A stretch of DNA of 64,000 nucleotides. Origin: Variovorax fucosicus (GTDB lineage Bacteria > Pseudomonadota > Gammaproteobacteria > Burkholderiales > Burkholderiaceae_C). The DNA lies in NCBI RefSeq assembly GCF_030316825.1, contig NZ_JASZYU010000001.1, positions 1,364,001 through 1,428,000 of the forward strand, in the 5' to 3' direction. The notes below the pieces were generated by a model, which was given only the letters and a program-made list of their open reading frames with translations, ran no database searches and was not told the origin of the DNA. Below, piece after piece: positions 9,773 through 18,491 of this stretch. Both the position numbers and the translations under genes were made by a program. Position 1 is the first letter of the stretch, and each line of letters begins with the position of its first letter.

Positions 9773-10584
9773 CCCCCCCTGTGTTTTCGACCGCCTGGTG
9801 CCGCCGCGCGCTGCTGGCGCTCAGTCTGGGTGCGCTGTGCCCCGTGGCCTTCGCGCAGTTCGCGTTGGCGGTGTCGCCGCCGCGCTTCGAGCTGGCGGGC
9901 AAGCCCGGCACGCCGATCCGCAGCGTGATCGAACTCTCGCAGGTCGACGTTCGTCCGGGCAGCTACACCGTCCGCACAGCCGACTGGACCTTCAAGCCCG
10001 ATGGCTCGGTCGACTTCATCGACGCACTCGCGCCCGGCAGTTGCCGCCCCTGGGTTGCGATCGAGCGCAAGGAGCTCCTGGTGCCGCCAGGCCGGCCCTA
10101 TCGCTACCGCTTCGAGGTCACGCCGCCGGCCGATGCGACGCCGACGGAGTGCCGCTTCGCGGTTCTGATCGAAGGCAAGGAGCAGGCCGCGGGGCCCGGC
10201 GTGCCGATCGCGCTTTCGGCCCGCGTCGGCGTGATCGTCTACGTGGCGATCGGCGACGTGAAGCCCGTGCTCAGCGTGGTCGGCAGCGTGGTGCAACCGG
10301 TCAACGGCCAGCCGGTGCCGACCCTCAAGGTGCGCAACGACGGCACCGCGCACGGCCGGCTCAGCGGTTTTCTGAGCGGCACCGATGCCAGCGGCACGGC
10401 GCTCGAGTTCACCGCCGCCACCTCGCCGATCCTGCCCGGCGAGACGCGCGACATCGCGCTCAGCGCCACGCGCCCGGGCAACATCGACGCGCAGGTGCAG
10501 GTGCGCTTTCCGGTCACCGTGCGCGGCAAGCTTGAATGGGGTGAATCCGGCTCGATCACCGTCGACCAGCGCTTCGCCCCATGA
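9769..10584 (+). CDS. Periplasmic pilus-chaperone-like protein
   Basis: A 271-residue exported protein (hydrophobic segment RRALLALSLGALCPVAFAQF). The mature part opens with ALAVSPPRFELAGKPGTPIRSVIELSQ and continues with beta strands such as SYTVRTADWTFKPDGSV and VPIALSARVGVIVYVAIGD. This layout, two Ig-like halves with an N-terminal SPPRFEL strand and an alternating hydrophobic strand before the second domain, resembles periplasmic pili chaperones of the archaic and alternate types. The canonical PapD Arg/Lys cleft residues cannot be confirmed by eye. Start is a TTG at 9769 overlapping the previous stop; GTG at 9781 is an alternative. Followed by the usher-like gene with a 4-bp overlap. Confidence 0.75.
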   Translation: MTPPVFSTAWCRRALLALSLGALCPVAFAQFALAVSPPRFELAGKPGTPIRSVIELSQVDVRPGSYTVRTADWTFKPDGSVDFIDALAPGSCRPWVAIERKELLVPPGRPYRYRFEVTPPADATPTECRFAVLIEGKEQAAGPGVPIALSARVGVIVYVAIGDVKPVLSVVGSVVQPVNGQPVPTLKVRNDGTAHGRLSGFLSGTDASGTALEFTAATSPILPGETRDIALSATRPGNIDAQVQVRFPVTVRGKLEWGESGSITVDQRFAP

Positions 10585-12665
10585 AATGCCGGCTGATCGG
10601 GTGCGCGCTCGGCATGCTCGGCGCGGGCACTGCGCTGAGCAGCCACGCCGCGGAGCCGGCACCGGCGGCCTATGAAGACCGGCTGCTCGAGAGCGGGCCG
10701 CAGGCCACGCTCGACGAGCCGGACGACCAGGCGCCTGACACCGGCTGGCCGCGCGGCGGCAGCGTCGAGCTGCAATCGCTGCGGCAAAGCGGCGGCCTCA
10801 CGGACACACGCAACGAAACGCTCAAGCTCGAAGGCCACCTCGACACGCCGAACTACGGCGCGTTTTCGGCCAACCTGAACATCAACCGTTATCGCAACCC
10901 CGTCACCGCCTACGACCTGTCGGGCCAGACCGGCAATCTCTACAGCCTGTCCTACCGCAACGGCAACACGGGCCGCATCGACCAGCGCGCCATGCCGTTC
11001 AACAACGGCTGGTTCGCCAACAGCAGCATCGGCGACATCAACACCGCCGCCACGCCGATGTCGCGCGGCATCGGGCGCGTCTACCTGCCCTCGCTGCCGA
11101 TCGAAGGCTTTTCCACCAGTTTCGAGCGCGGCGGCAGCACCGTGCTGAATGCCTCGGCCGGCCGTCTCGGCTACTTCGATGGGCTCACGTCGCAAGGCTT
11201 CACGCTGGGGCGCGGCAGCGTTGCGACCTTCGGCGCGCAGCAGCAGATCACGGGCCCCGAAACACAGCTCGGCATCGGCCGCACCGACGCGGCCTTCCAG
11301 TGGGTCGAGACCCGCAACGTCAACCAGAACGGCCTGTCCGGCTACGCGCAGGACTCCCAGTCGTTCTGGGGCGCGGTGTCCTGGCAGGGCGTGGCGCCGT
11401 GGGCCGACTCGCTCGGCCCGGGCATCGGCCCGGTGCAGGAGCGGCCCGGCGGGCTGCGCGTGCAGGCCAACTACGCGCACAGCGCGGGCAAGCCTTCCTA
11501 TGCCGGCTCGCTCGCGCCGACCGATTCGGCCAACGGCTTCTGGGTCGATTCGAGCTGGCGCAGCAACTGGGCGCAGCAGGGCGCAAGCGTGTTCTATTTC
11601 GACCCGTCATTGCGTTGGGGCAGCAACCCGATCGCGGGCGACCTGCGCGGCGCGAGCTGGCGCGCGGACGTGTCGACACGGCAATGGCAGCTCGGCGGCA
11701 ATGTCGAGGTCAGCGAGAGCGTGAGCGGCTTGCAGGGGCGCTCGCTGTTCGGCAACCTGTTCGGGCGCTACCGCTTCGACTCGCGCGATGCGCTGTCCGG
11801 TACCGTGGCCGCACGCACCGGCACGGCGGCCGCGCAATCGCTGCAGCTCACCTGGGAGCACATCTCGCCGCAATGGGGCCAGAGCCAGTGGCGCGCCGAT
11901 GTGGCGAACGGCCGCGACCAGCGGGTGGTGCGCCTGGGCGTCGACCATGCCTGGGCCGTGGGCGAATCGCAATCGCTCTCGACCACGCTGGCATTCGAGC
12001 AGTCGATGCAGTCCAGCGTCACTTCGCGCTCGGTGATCTGGGGCGTGCTGGGCAGCATGCCCTTCCTCGCCGGGGGGCGTGTCGACCTGAGCCTGCGCGG
12101 CAGCAACGGCATCGGCGACAACAGCAGCAAGTTCCTGAACGCGAATGCGCGCGTGAGCTGGCCGCTCGGCGGCGGCTGGTCGTTCATCGCGCAGTACACG
12201 GCGGCGCGCGGGCAGGAATCGCTCAACCCGGCCGTGGTGTCGGCCCTCACCACCGCCACGCAGGCACCGATCCTCACGCTGCCGTCGAGCCGCACGATGC
12301 AGATCGCGCTGCGCTGGGAAGCGCGTGCGGGCAGCGCCAGCGCGCCGATCGGCGGCGGCGCCGGTGCCGGTTCCGGCCGCCTCGAAGGCCATGTGTACTT
12401 CGACCAGGACAACAACGGCAAGCGCGAGGCCAGCGAGGGCGGCGTGCCCAATGTCACGGTGATGCTGAACCGCCGCTACGTGGCGCGCACCGATGCGCAG
12501 GGCTACTACAGCTTTCCGTCGGTGGCCGCCGGCAGCTACCAGATCGAGGTGGTGCCGGACAACCTGCCGCTGCCGTGGACACCCGCAGCACGCGAGGGCG
12601 TGCCGGTGCAGGTGTACGTGCGGGGCACCGCGACCGCCGACTTCGCGGTTCGACGCGACCGCTGA
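10581..12665 (+). CDS. Outer-membrane usher-like protein with C-terminal SdrD-B-like domain
   Basis: A 694-residue exported protein (signal peptide ends at SSHAAEP). Residues about 60-600 are made of short alternating strands with Gly/Asn/Ser turns and many terminal aromatics (GAFSANLNINRYRNPV, SLSYRNGN, GLRVQANYAHSAG), as in a large beta-barrel. The last ~95 residues form a separate Ig-like domain of the SdrD-B/carboxypeptidase-regulatory type (GHVYFDQDNNGKREASEGG, then GYYSFPSVAAGSYQIEV). It starts inside the end of the chaperone-like gene (4-bp overlap). I infer that it exports or anchors the upstream subunits. It is shorter than classical FimD-type ushers and I see no clear plug domain, so a different secretion mode is possible. 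Confidence 0.75.
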   Translation: MKCRLIGCALGMLGAGTALSSHAAEPAPAAYEDRLLESGPQATLDEPDDQAPDTGWPRGGSVELQSLRQSGGLTDTRNETLKLEGHLDTPNYGAFSANLNINRYRNPVTAYDLSGQTGNLYSLSYRNGNTGRIDQRAMPFNNGWFANSSIGDINTAATPMSRGIGRVYLPSLPIEGFSTSFERGGSTVLNASAGRLGYFDGLTSQGFTLGRGSVATFGAQQQITGPETQLGIGRTDAAFQWVETRNVNQNGLSGYAQDSQSFWGAVSWQGVAPWADSLGPGIGPVQERPGGLRVQANYAHSAGKPSYAGSLAPTDSANGFWVDSSWRSNWAQQGASVFYFDPSLRWGSNPIAGDLRGASWRADVSTRQWQLGGNVEVSESVSGLQGRSLFGNLFGRYRFDSRDALSGTVAARTGTAAAQSLQLTWEHISPQWGQSQWRADVANGRDQRVVRLGVDHAWAVGESQSLSTTLAFEQSMQSSVTSRSVIWGVLGSMPFLAGGRVDLSLRGSNGIGDNSSKFLNANARVSWPLGGGWSFIAQYTAARGQESLNPAVVSALTTATQAPILTLPSSRTMQIALRWEARAGSASAPIGGGAGAGSGRLEGHVYFDQDNNGKREASEGGVPNVTVMLNRRYVARTDAQGYYSFPSVAAGSYQIEVVPDNLPLPWTPAAREGVPVQVYVRGTATADFAVRRDR

Positions 12666-12679
12666 AGACGCGGCGCCGT

Positions 12680-13723
12680 TCAGCGCGGCTGCGACTCCAC
12701 CTCCCGGGTCCAGCGCTCGATCAGCCGCCGGCGCTCGGCCGCCTTGCCGTACTTCTCGAAGTCGTACTTGATGAGCTTGACGCCGTCGGAGGACGGGATG
12801 CGCGAATCGGGCTTGAAGGTCTTGTTGGCGGGCGTCTGGAAGCTGCCGGCCTTGGCGCCGATGGCCTGACCGGCCGGGCTCATGAGCCAGTCATAGAACT
12901 TCACGGCATTGGCCTTGTTGCGCGCGCCCTTCACGAGGGCAATGCCGCCAATCTCGTAACCGGTGCCTTCGCAAGGCGATGCAGTCTTGACCGGAAATTT
13001 CTCGTAGCGCCACTTCTCGAAGCCGAACAGGAAACTCACGCCGATGCCGACTTCACCCTTCGCCACGTTGGGTGCCTGGGCCTGGCCGCTGCGGGTGTAG
13101 GTGTTGGTGTTCCGGTGCAGCTTTTTCAGGTAGTCGAACGCCGCGTCTTCGCCCATCTGCTGCACCAGGCCCGCGATGATGGTGTAGGCCGTTCCGCTGG
13201 TCGCAGGGTGCGAAATCTCGATCTCGCCCTTGTACTCGGGCTTGACCAGATCGGCCCAGCACTTGGGCTCGGCCAGCTTCTTCTTCTTGAGCACGTCGGT
13301 GTTGAAACCGAAGCCGATGGTGCTGGTGTAGAAGCCGCCGACCTGGTTGCCGCTCATGGCGTACTGGCGCACCGCCCAATCGTGCAGGTCGTTGATGTAG
13401 GCCGGCCGGTAGGCATCGAGCAGGCCCTGCTCGGCCGCCTGTAGGAACGGATCGCCGGTGCCGCCCCACCAGATGTCGGTCTTGGGGTTCGCCGCTTCGG
13501 CGCGAAGCTGCGCGCCGATTTCGCCGGTGCCCTTGTGCGCCTGGTTCACCTTGATGCCGGTCTCGCGCGTGAACGTCGCCGCGGCCATTTCGCACCAGCC
13601 GGCGTCGGTGCTGCACAGTGCATTGATGGTGCCCTGCTGAGCCTGGACGCTCAGGGGAAAAAGCGCGCCGGCGCCCGCCAGTGCGGCGCAGGCAGCGATG
13701 GTCTTGATGGAAAAGGTGTGCAC
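12680..13723 (-). CDS. Extracellular solute-binding protein (iron/polyamine ABC type)
   Basis: A 347-residue periplasmic binding protein with signal peptide MHTFSIKTIAACAALAG (cleavage near VQAQQG). The mature sequence fits the SBP_bac_6/FbpA-like group: TINALCSTDAGWCEMAAATFTRETGIKVNQ, then DIWWGGTGDPFLQAAEQGLL, and KFYDWLMSPAGQAIGAKAG near the end. Related proteins bind Fe3+, phosphonates, polyamines or sugar phosphates. No permease or ATPase gene is adjacent, so it is an orphan binding protein or serves a transporter elsewhere. The iron-coordinating Tyr pair of FbpA is not evident. Convergent with the usher-like gene. Confidence 0.85.
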   Translation of the reverse strand: MHTFSIKTIAACAALAGAGALFPLSVQAQQGTINALCSTDAGWCEMAAATFTRETGIKVNQAHKGTGEIGAQLRAEAANPKTDIWWGGTGDPFLQAAEQGLLDAYRPAYINDLHDWAVRQYAMSGNQVGGFYTSTIGFGFNTDVLKKKKLAEPKCWADLVKPEYKGEIEISHPATSGTAYTIIAGLVQQMGEDAAFDYLKKLHRNTNTYTRSGQAQAPNVAKGEVGIGVSFLFGFEKWRYEKFPVKTASPCEGTGYEIGGIALVKGARNKANAVKFYDWLMSPAGQAIGAKAGSFQTPANKTFKPDSRIPSSDGVKLIKYDFEKYGKAAERRRLIERWTREVESQPR

Positions 13724-13777
13724 GGGGGTTCTCCTGACGGCCTGGTGGATCCAGGCCGCAGGATAGCCCGTGCAGCA

Positions 13778-14119
13778 TCATTCGCCGGTGCCGCCAGTGG
13801 GCATGGGCAGCGCCGTCGACTGCCCGATGGCTTCGGTGCCGCTGGCATGCGAGGCGGCCACGGCGCCCTGGTAGACGTCGTCGGACGACACTTGCGAAGC
13901 CATCGCCGGTGCACCGGTTGACTGGCCGATCGCCTCTGTGCCGGTTGCGTGCGCGGCCGCCACGGCACCGGCCTGCACCTCTGCGCTTTCCGGCGAGTTC
14001 ATCTGCAGCGGGTGGTAGTCGGAACCGTCGGTGGTGTCGGCCATGGCAGTGAGCGGGCCGACGGCGGCGGCGAGCATGACGAAACCGCTGGCAGCAAGGA
14101 ATTTGAGGGATGCGTTCAT
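13778..14119 (-). CDS. Small exported protein with an internal duplicated motif
   Basis: A 113-residue protein with signal peptide MNASLKFLAASGFVMLAAAV (cleavage after AMAD). The mature 90 residues contain two copies of a roughly 20-residue unit: AGAVAAAHATGTEAIGQST and QGAVAASHASGTEAIGQST. The layout resembles the DUF4148-type small periplasmic proteins common in Burkholderiales, which have similar EVQ-x-A-x-AA-x-A-G motifs, but I am not sure of membership. The gene is transcribed away from a QseBC-like pair immediately upstream on the same strand and may be its target. Function unknown. Confidence 0.7.
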   Translation of the reverse strand: MNASLKFLAASGFVMLAAAVGPLTAMADTTDGSDYHPLQMNSPESAEVQAGAVAAAHATGTEAIGQSTGAPAMASQVSSDDVYQGAVAASHASGTEAIGQSTALPMPTGGTGE

Positions 14120-14192
14120 GGCAGGTCTCCTGGACAGTGATTGAGGTGCAACAACTCTAGGCAATGGGTCTGAGCCCGGCATGAGCAAAGAC

Positions 14193-15572
14193 TTAGGCCG
14201 GAATGAGCAGGTGCACACGGGCGACCAGGCCGCTCAGGCTGCCGCTGCGCTCGCCGTCCTGCTGCCGGTCGCGCAGCTCGATGCGCACGCCCTGTCGCGC
14301 TGCCGCGGCTTGCGCGATCGCCAGGCCAAGGCCGCTGCCACCCGGCGACGCGCCCGGCACGCGAAAGAAGCGGTCGAACACGCGGCTGCGCCATTCGGGC
14401 GCGATGCCGGGGCCGTTGTCGACCACATCGACCACCGCACGGCCATCGACCGCATGCACGTGCACATCGACCGTGCCGCCTTCGGGCACATGGCGCAGTG
14501 CGTTGTCGATCAGGTTGTCGAACACGCAGCGCAGGTCACCGGCCGACGCCGTGAGCACCGGCGCGATGGCGCCCTCGAAGCCGACATCGACGCGGCGCTG
14601 GTCGGCCAGCACCATGCGCTGGCCCAGGCTCTCGCGCAGCAGCGCCGTCACATCGACCGGCTCGCGCACCGCGTCGTCTCCGGGTGCCTCCTGCCGCGAC
14701 AGGCTCAGCAGCTGCTCGATCAGGTGCTGGGCGCGCAGCACGCCCGCTTCGAGCTGCGCAAAGCGTTCGTCCGCGGCGCCGGCCGGTACATGCGCGCGCA
14801 GGTTCTCGACCTGCAGGCCGATTGCGGTCATGGGCGTGCGCAGCTCGTGCGCTGCATCCTGCACGAAGCGGCGCTGGTTGGCGAAGGCATCGCGCAGCCG
14901 CGCCAGCAGGCTGTTGAAGGCGGCCACCAGCGGGTCGATCTCGTCGGGCACCCGCGCCAGCGTCAGCTCGGACAAGCTGCGTTCGTCCCGCGCGGCCACC
15001 TCGCGCGCCGCCCCGCGCAGGGCGCGCGAAGCGGCCGACACGATCAACCACAACACCAGCAGCGTGGCCGGCAGCAGCAGCGCCACCGGCAGCCCCTCGA
15101 GCAGCGCGCGCCGCGCGATGCGATGGCGACGGAACGCCTCGCTCTGGATCACCTGCACGCGCAGCCGCGCGGCATGCCGGTCGTCGGGCAACGCAGCGGT
15201 GTAGACGCGCCAGGTTTCGGCGTCGCCCGCGCCGCTGCGCACATCCGCAAAGCCGGCCGCCGGCTGCAGCGGCACGACCGCCGGCGCAAAGGCGCTGGAA
15301 AGCAGCGTGCCACCGTCGCCGCTCCAGACCTGCACGACGAAGGCGCCACGCGTGGCCACATCGTCCGGCCCCAGCGTCTGCAGTTGCGCAGGCTTGCGGT
15401 TGGCCGCATACGACTCGGCCACCAGTCGCATCTGGTCATCCATGAAGGTGTGAACCAGCCGTCCATAGGCGCCATACGACAACCAAGCCGTGAGCCCTGC
15501 GGCCAGCACGTGCAGCGTGACCAGCCCCAGCAGCAACCGCCTGCGCAGCGAATAGCGGCCACCGCCCTTCAC
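14193..15572 (-). CDS. Sensor histidine kinase, QseC-like
   Basis: A 459-residue membrane kinase. An N-terminal membrane helix (RRLLLGLVTLHVLAAGLTAW), a periplasmic sensor of about 115 residues, and a second helix near residues 160-180 (LLEGLPVALLLPATLLVLWL) precede a short linker, the phosphoacceptor helix (DAAHELRTPMTA, His242), the N box (DNLIDNALRHVPEGG), and the G boxes (VVDNGPGI, GSGLGLAI). Start is GTG, overlapping the response-regulator stop by four bases, so the pair is coupled. Family relatives (QseC, PmrB, TctE) sense small molecules or envelope cues; the signal here is unknown. Confidence 0.92.
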   Translation of the reverse strand: MKGGGRYSLRRRLLLGLVTLHVLAAGLTAWLSYGAYGRLVHTFMDDQMRLVAESYAANRKPAQLQTLGPDDVATRGAFVVQVWSGDGGTLLSSAFAPAVVPLQPAAGFADVRSGAGDAETWRVYTAALPDDRHAARLRVQVIQSEAFRRHRIARRALLEGLPVALLLPATLLVLWLIVSAASRALRGAAREVAARDERSLSELTLARVPDEIDPLVAAFNSLLARLRDAFANQRRFVQDAAHELRTPMTAIGLQVENLRAHVPAGAADERFAQLEAGVLRAQHLIEQLLSLSRQEAPGDDAVREPVDVTALLRESLGQRMVLADQRRVDVGFEGAIAPVLTASAGDLRCVFDNLIDNALRHVPEGGTVDVHVHAVDGRAVVDVVDNGPGIAPEWRSRVFDRFFRVPGASPGGSGLGLAIAQAAAARQGVRIELRDRQQDGERSGSLSGLVARVHLLIPA

Positions 15573-16231
15573 GGCGCAACGACGACGCGCCAGCCAAGCC
15601 CCCGCACGTTGCGGATCGCGTCGGGCCCGATCTTGCGGCGCATGCCGTGGATCAGCACATCGACCGCGTTGCTCGTGACCTCTTCGCCCCAGCCGTAGAT
15701 GCGGTTCTCGAGCTGCTCGCGCGAGAGGATCGCGCCCGGGCGCTCCAGCAGTGCATGCAGCAAGGCGAACTCGCGCGCCGTAAGCGCATCGCGCGTGCCG
15801 TTCTGCAGCACTTCGCGCGTGGTCAGGTCGAGCTGCAGTGCGCCAGTGCCGATCAGCGAATGGGCCGCACCGGCGCGCCGCCGCACCACGGCCCGCATGC
15901 GCGCCAGCAGTTCACGAAACGCAAAGGGCTTGAGCAGGTAGTCGTCGGCGCCGAGGTCGAGGCTGTGGATGCGCTCTTCGAGCCCGTCGCGCGCCGTGAG
16001 CACAAGCACCGGGGTCGCGTCGCCGCATTCGCGTGCGCGGCGCAGCACCTCGTTGCCGTCCTGCCCCGGCAGGCCGAGGTCGAGCAGCGCGCAGGCATAG
16101 CCCCCATCGCTCAGCGCACTCTGCGCCAGCATGCCGTCGCGCACCCAGTCGACCGACCAGCCCGCTCCCTCGAGCGCCTGCTGCAGGCTGCGCCCGATCA
16201 TCTCGTCGTCTTCCACCAGCAATGCGCGCAA
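15569..16231 (-). CDS. Response regulator, OmpR/QseB family
   Basis: A 220-residue regulator with receiver domain (LLVEDDEMIG, phosphoacceptor Asp51 in CALLDLGLPG, LTARDG, Lys in DDYLLKPF) and a C-terminal winged helix (LTAREFALLHALLERPGAILSREQLEN, then SNAVDVLIHGMRRKI, GLGWRVV). I place the start at the TTG giving MRALLVEDDEM, preceded five bases upstream by AGGAG; an ATG 22 codons further upstream adds a tail that QseB-type proteins lack. It partners the kinase whose start overlaps its stop. Confidence 0.92.
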   Translation of the reverse strand: MRALLVEDDEMIGRSLQQALEGAGWSVDWVRDGMLAQSALSDGGYACALLDLGLPGQDGNEVLRRARECGDATPVLVLTARDGLEERIHSLDLGADDYLLKPFAFRELLARMRAVVRRRAGAAHSLIGTGALQLDLTTREVLQNGTRDALTAREFALLHALLERPGAILSREQLENRIYGWGEEVTSNAVDVLIHGMRRKIGPDAIRNVRGLGWRVVVAP

Positions 16232-16388
16232 AGTGACTCCTCGGCTGCGCGAGGCTACGCCGGTTTTCTTAGCCGCGCGTGAGCCTGCGGCGTTCACCCA
16301 CCGGCGCCATGCCAGGTCAGCCTGTGCTGGCTTTCGGGGGCCACGATCGCGCGGCGCCCGCTACACCCCTTTTTCCGGAGTTCATTGA

Positions 16389-16859
16389 ATGAAGCTTTCC
16401 TTCCAGACCCTGCTGGCTGCTGCCGGCTTGATCGGCATGCTGGCCGCCCAGGCCCAGACGCTGCCGGCCGATGCACCCGCGGGCAGCACGGTTCAGTGCA
16501 AGGACGGCAGCTACGCGGCACCCGACACCAAGTCCGGCGCCTGCCGCGGTCACAAGGGCATCAAGACCTGGTACGGCAAGGCCGATGCCCAACCAGCAAC
16601 GGCCGCGGCACCCGCGGCGCCAGCAGCGTCAACCGCCAGCAGCACGCCTGCCAAGAAGAATGAGAAGAACGATCCGTCAACCATGGCGGCCGCACCTGGT
16701 GGCGGTGCCGGCAAGGTGTGGGCCAACGACGAGACCAAGGTCTACCACTGCATGGGCGACCGCTACTACGGCAAGACCAAAAAGGGCGAATACCTGAGCG
16801 AGGCCGATGCCAAGGCGAAGGGCATGCACGCGTCCCACAACAAGGCCTGCGCGGCTTAG
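16389..16859 (+). CDS. DUF3761-like small exported protein
   Basis: A 156-residue protein with signal peptide MKLSFQTLLAAAGLIGMLAAQAQ. The first mature half carries the DUF3761-type signature GSTVQCKDGSYAAPDTKSGACRGHKGI with two cysteines. An Ala/Pro/Thr-rich linker follows (residues about 60-95), then a second Cys-containing segment VYHCMGDRYYGKTKKGEYLSEADAKAKGM. GGAG lies nine bases before the ATG. Divergent from the two-component pair, so it may be under its control. Function unknown. Confidence 0.8.
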   Translation: MKLSFQTLLAAAGLIGMLAAQAQTLPADAPAGSTVQCKDGSYAAPDTKSGACRGHKGIKTWYGKADAQPATAAAPAAPAASTASSTPAKKNEKNDPSTMAAAPGGGAGKVWANDETKVYHCMGDRYYGKTKKGEYLSEADAKAKGMHASHNKACAA

Positions 16860-16873
16860 CAGCGCACCCTAGC

Positions 16874-17695
16874 CTAGAACTTCTCGTGGGCGCCCAGATA
16901 GCGCCACTGGCCAGCCGGCAGGTTGCCCAAGACCACCCGGCCGATGCGGATGCGCTTGAGGCCGACCACCTTGAGCCCGACCTGCTCGCACATGCGCCGG
17001 ATCTGGCGCTTCTTGCCTTCGGTCAGCACGAAGCGCAGCTGCTCGGGGTTCTGCCAGTCGACCCGGGCCGGCTTGAGCGGCTGGCCGTCGAGGCTGAGGC
17101 CGTGGCGCAGCCGCGCCAGCTGCGCCGGCGGAAAGACACGCTGCACGTCGGTGCTGATGTCGCCCATGTCGCCGGGCCCGCTGCCAGGCGGCGACCAGGT
17201 CACGCGCACCAGGTATTCCTTTTCCATGCCCGAGTCTTCGCCGATCAGCTGGCGCGCGACCCGGCCGTCCTGCGTCAGCACGAGCAGGCCGACCGAGTCG
17301 ATGTCGAGCCGCCCGGCCGGCGCCAACCCGCGCAGTTGCGGCGGCGAAAAACGGTGTGTGCTGGTGTCTTCACGCCAATGCGTGCGCGGGTTGATCAGCA
17401 TCACCGCGGGTTCGTGCCCGTCTTCGGCCTGGCCGCTCACGTAACCCATGGGCTTGTGCAGGATGATCGTGACCTGCGTGGCCTGGTGGCCGTGCGCCTT
17501 CTTGTCGACCTCCACGCGATCCGCCGGTGTCACCTTGACACCCATCGGCGCGACCTGCCCGTTGACCTTGACCCAGCCCTGCTCGATCCAGAGGTCGGCC
17601 TCGCGGCGCGAGCACAGGCCGAGCTCGGCCATGCGCTTGTTGAGGCGCACCGCGCCGGAAACGGAGGATGAGGAGGAAGAAGCGGGATCGGTCAT
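16874..17695 (-). CDS. 23S rRNA pseudouridine synthase, RluF/RluB type
   Basis: A 273-residue protein with an N-terminal S4 RNA-binding domain (VRLNKRMAELGLCSRREADLWIEQG) and a catalytic domain with the RsuA/RluB/RluF-family motif GRLDIDSVGLLVLTQDG, in which Asp131 is the catalytic residue. The KRQIRRMCEQVGLKVVGLKRIRIG segment is the conserved C-terminal motif. The overall arrangement fits RluF (23S U2604), though RluB-type specificity cannot be excluded. The N-terminus has a Ser-rich extension (ASSSSSSVSG). Cytoplasmic. Confidence 0.9.
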   Translation of the reverse strand: MTDPASSSSSSVSGAVRLNKRMAELGLCSRREADLWIEQGWVKVNGQVAPMGVKVTPADRVEVDKKAHGHQATQVTIILHKPMGYVSGQAEDGHEPAVMLINPRTHWREDTSTHRFSPPQLRGLAPAGRLDIDSVGLLVLTQDGRVARQLIGEDSGMEKEYLVRVTWSPPGSGPGDMGDISTDVQRVFPPAQLARLRHGLSLDGQPLKPARVDWQNPEQLRFVLTEGKKRQIRRMCEQVGLKVVGLKRIRIGRVVLGNLPAGQWRYLGAHEKF

Positions 17696-17760
17696 GTTCG
17701 GGGCGTCATGCTATCCCGAACCGCACGAACACCGCGCAGCAGCCGGTGGTCGACCCCGCT

Positions 17761-18264
17761 TCAGGACACCGCTTTGGCCTGATCGCGCAGGGCCTTGATC
17801 TGGTCGTGATTGCGCTGCGCGCCCAGCATCTGCTGCTCGATCAGGCTGCGCACGTCGGCGGGCAGGGCATCGCTCTTCAGCGCCTTGCGATAGCGGGCCA
17901 GCGCGGCGTCTTCGCCGCGTTCGCATTCCTCGAGAATCGATACGTCGCTGTTGGCGCCAACGGCGCCTTTCAGGTTGACCCAGCCGCGATGCAGCGCCCC
18001 GGTGGCACTGCCGCCGTCGGCTGGCGCCCCGCCACGGCGTGTGATCCATTGCACCAGCTCTTCGGCTGTGCGGCGGCATTCGATCGCGCGGTCGTTGAAC
18101 ACCTGCTTCAATTGCGCGTTTTCCACCTGCTGGGCGCAGGCGCGGAACCCGTACTCGCCATCGCGTGCATTTTCGAGCAGGTCGTTCAGCACGCCGAGAG
18201 TTTCCTCGTCGCCGAGCTTTGTCGCACTGTCGGACTCAATGGGGTTGTAGTTGTCACTGGACAT
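17761..18264 (-). CDS. PA2169-like four-helix-bundle protein (DUF2383)
   Basis: A 167-residue, highly helical, acidic protein. It matches the PA2169/DUF2383 group: LGVLNDLLENARDGEYGFRACA followed by ECRRTAEELVQWITRRGG and ECERGEDAALARYRKAL, with ferritin-like spacing of acidic and Cys/His residues. Family members are associated with general stress in related bacteria. It is divergently placed to a DUF1003 membrane protein gene, with a 227-bp spacer in which I see no additional gene. Confidence 0.85.
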   Translation of the reverse strand: MSSDNYNPIESDSATKLGDEETLGVLNDLLENARDGEYGFRACAQQVENAQLKQVFNDRAIECRRTAEELVQWITRRGGAPADGGSATGALHRGWVNLKGAVGANSDVSILEECERGEDAALARYRKALKSDALPADVRSLIEQQMLGAQRNHDQIKALRDQAKAVS

Positions 18265-18491
18265 GCATGATCTCCTGGAAGTTGAAAGTTGGGGAGGGAT
18301 GAAGCTTCATGATCGGCCGACGACTCGCGCGTTGCGTCGGCCCGACGTGACGGCCCATGTAGGGCGATGCCGCAGGCGGCGGGCACCTATGCGGCTTCGC
18401 ATCGCTGTCCGACAACGCGTGCCCGCATTGCGCCGCAGCATGCGGGGCGCTGTGCGCGCGCAGGACCGCAACAGCCCAAGGAGCCCCCAAG

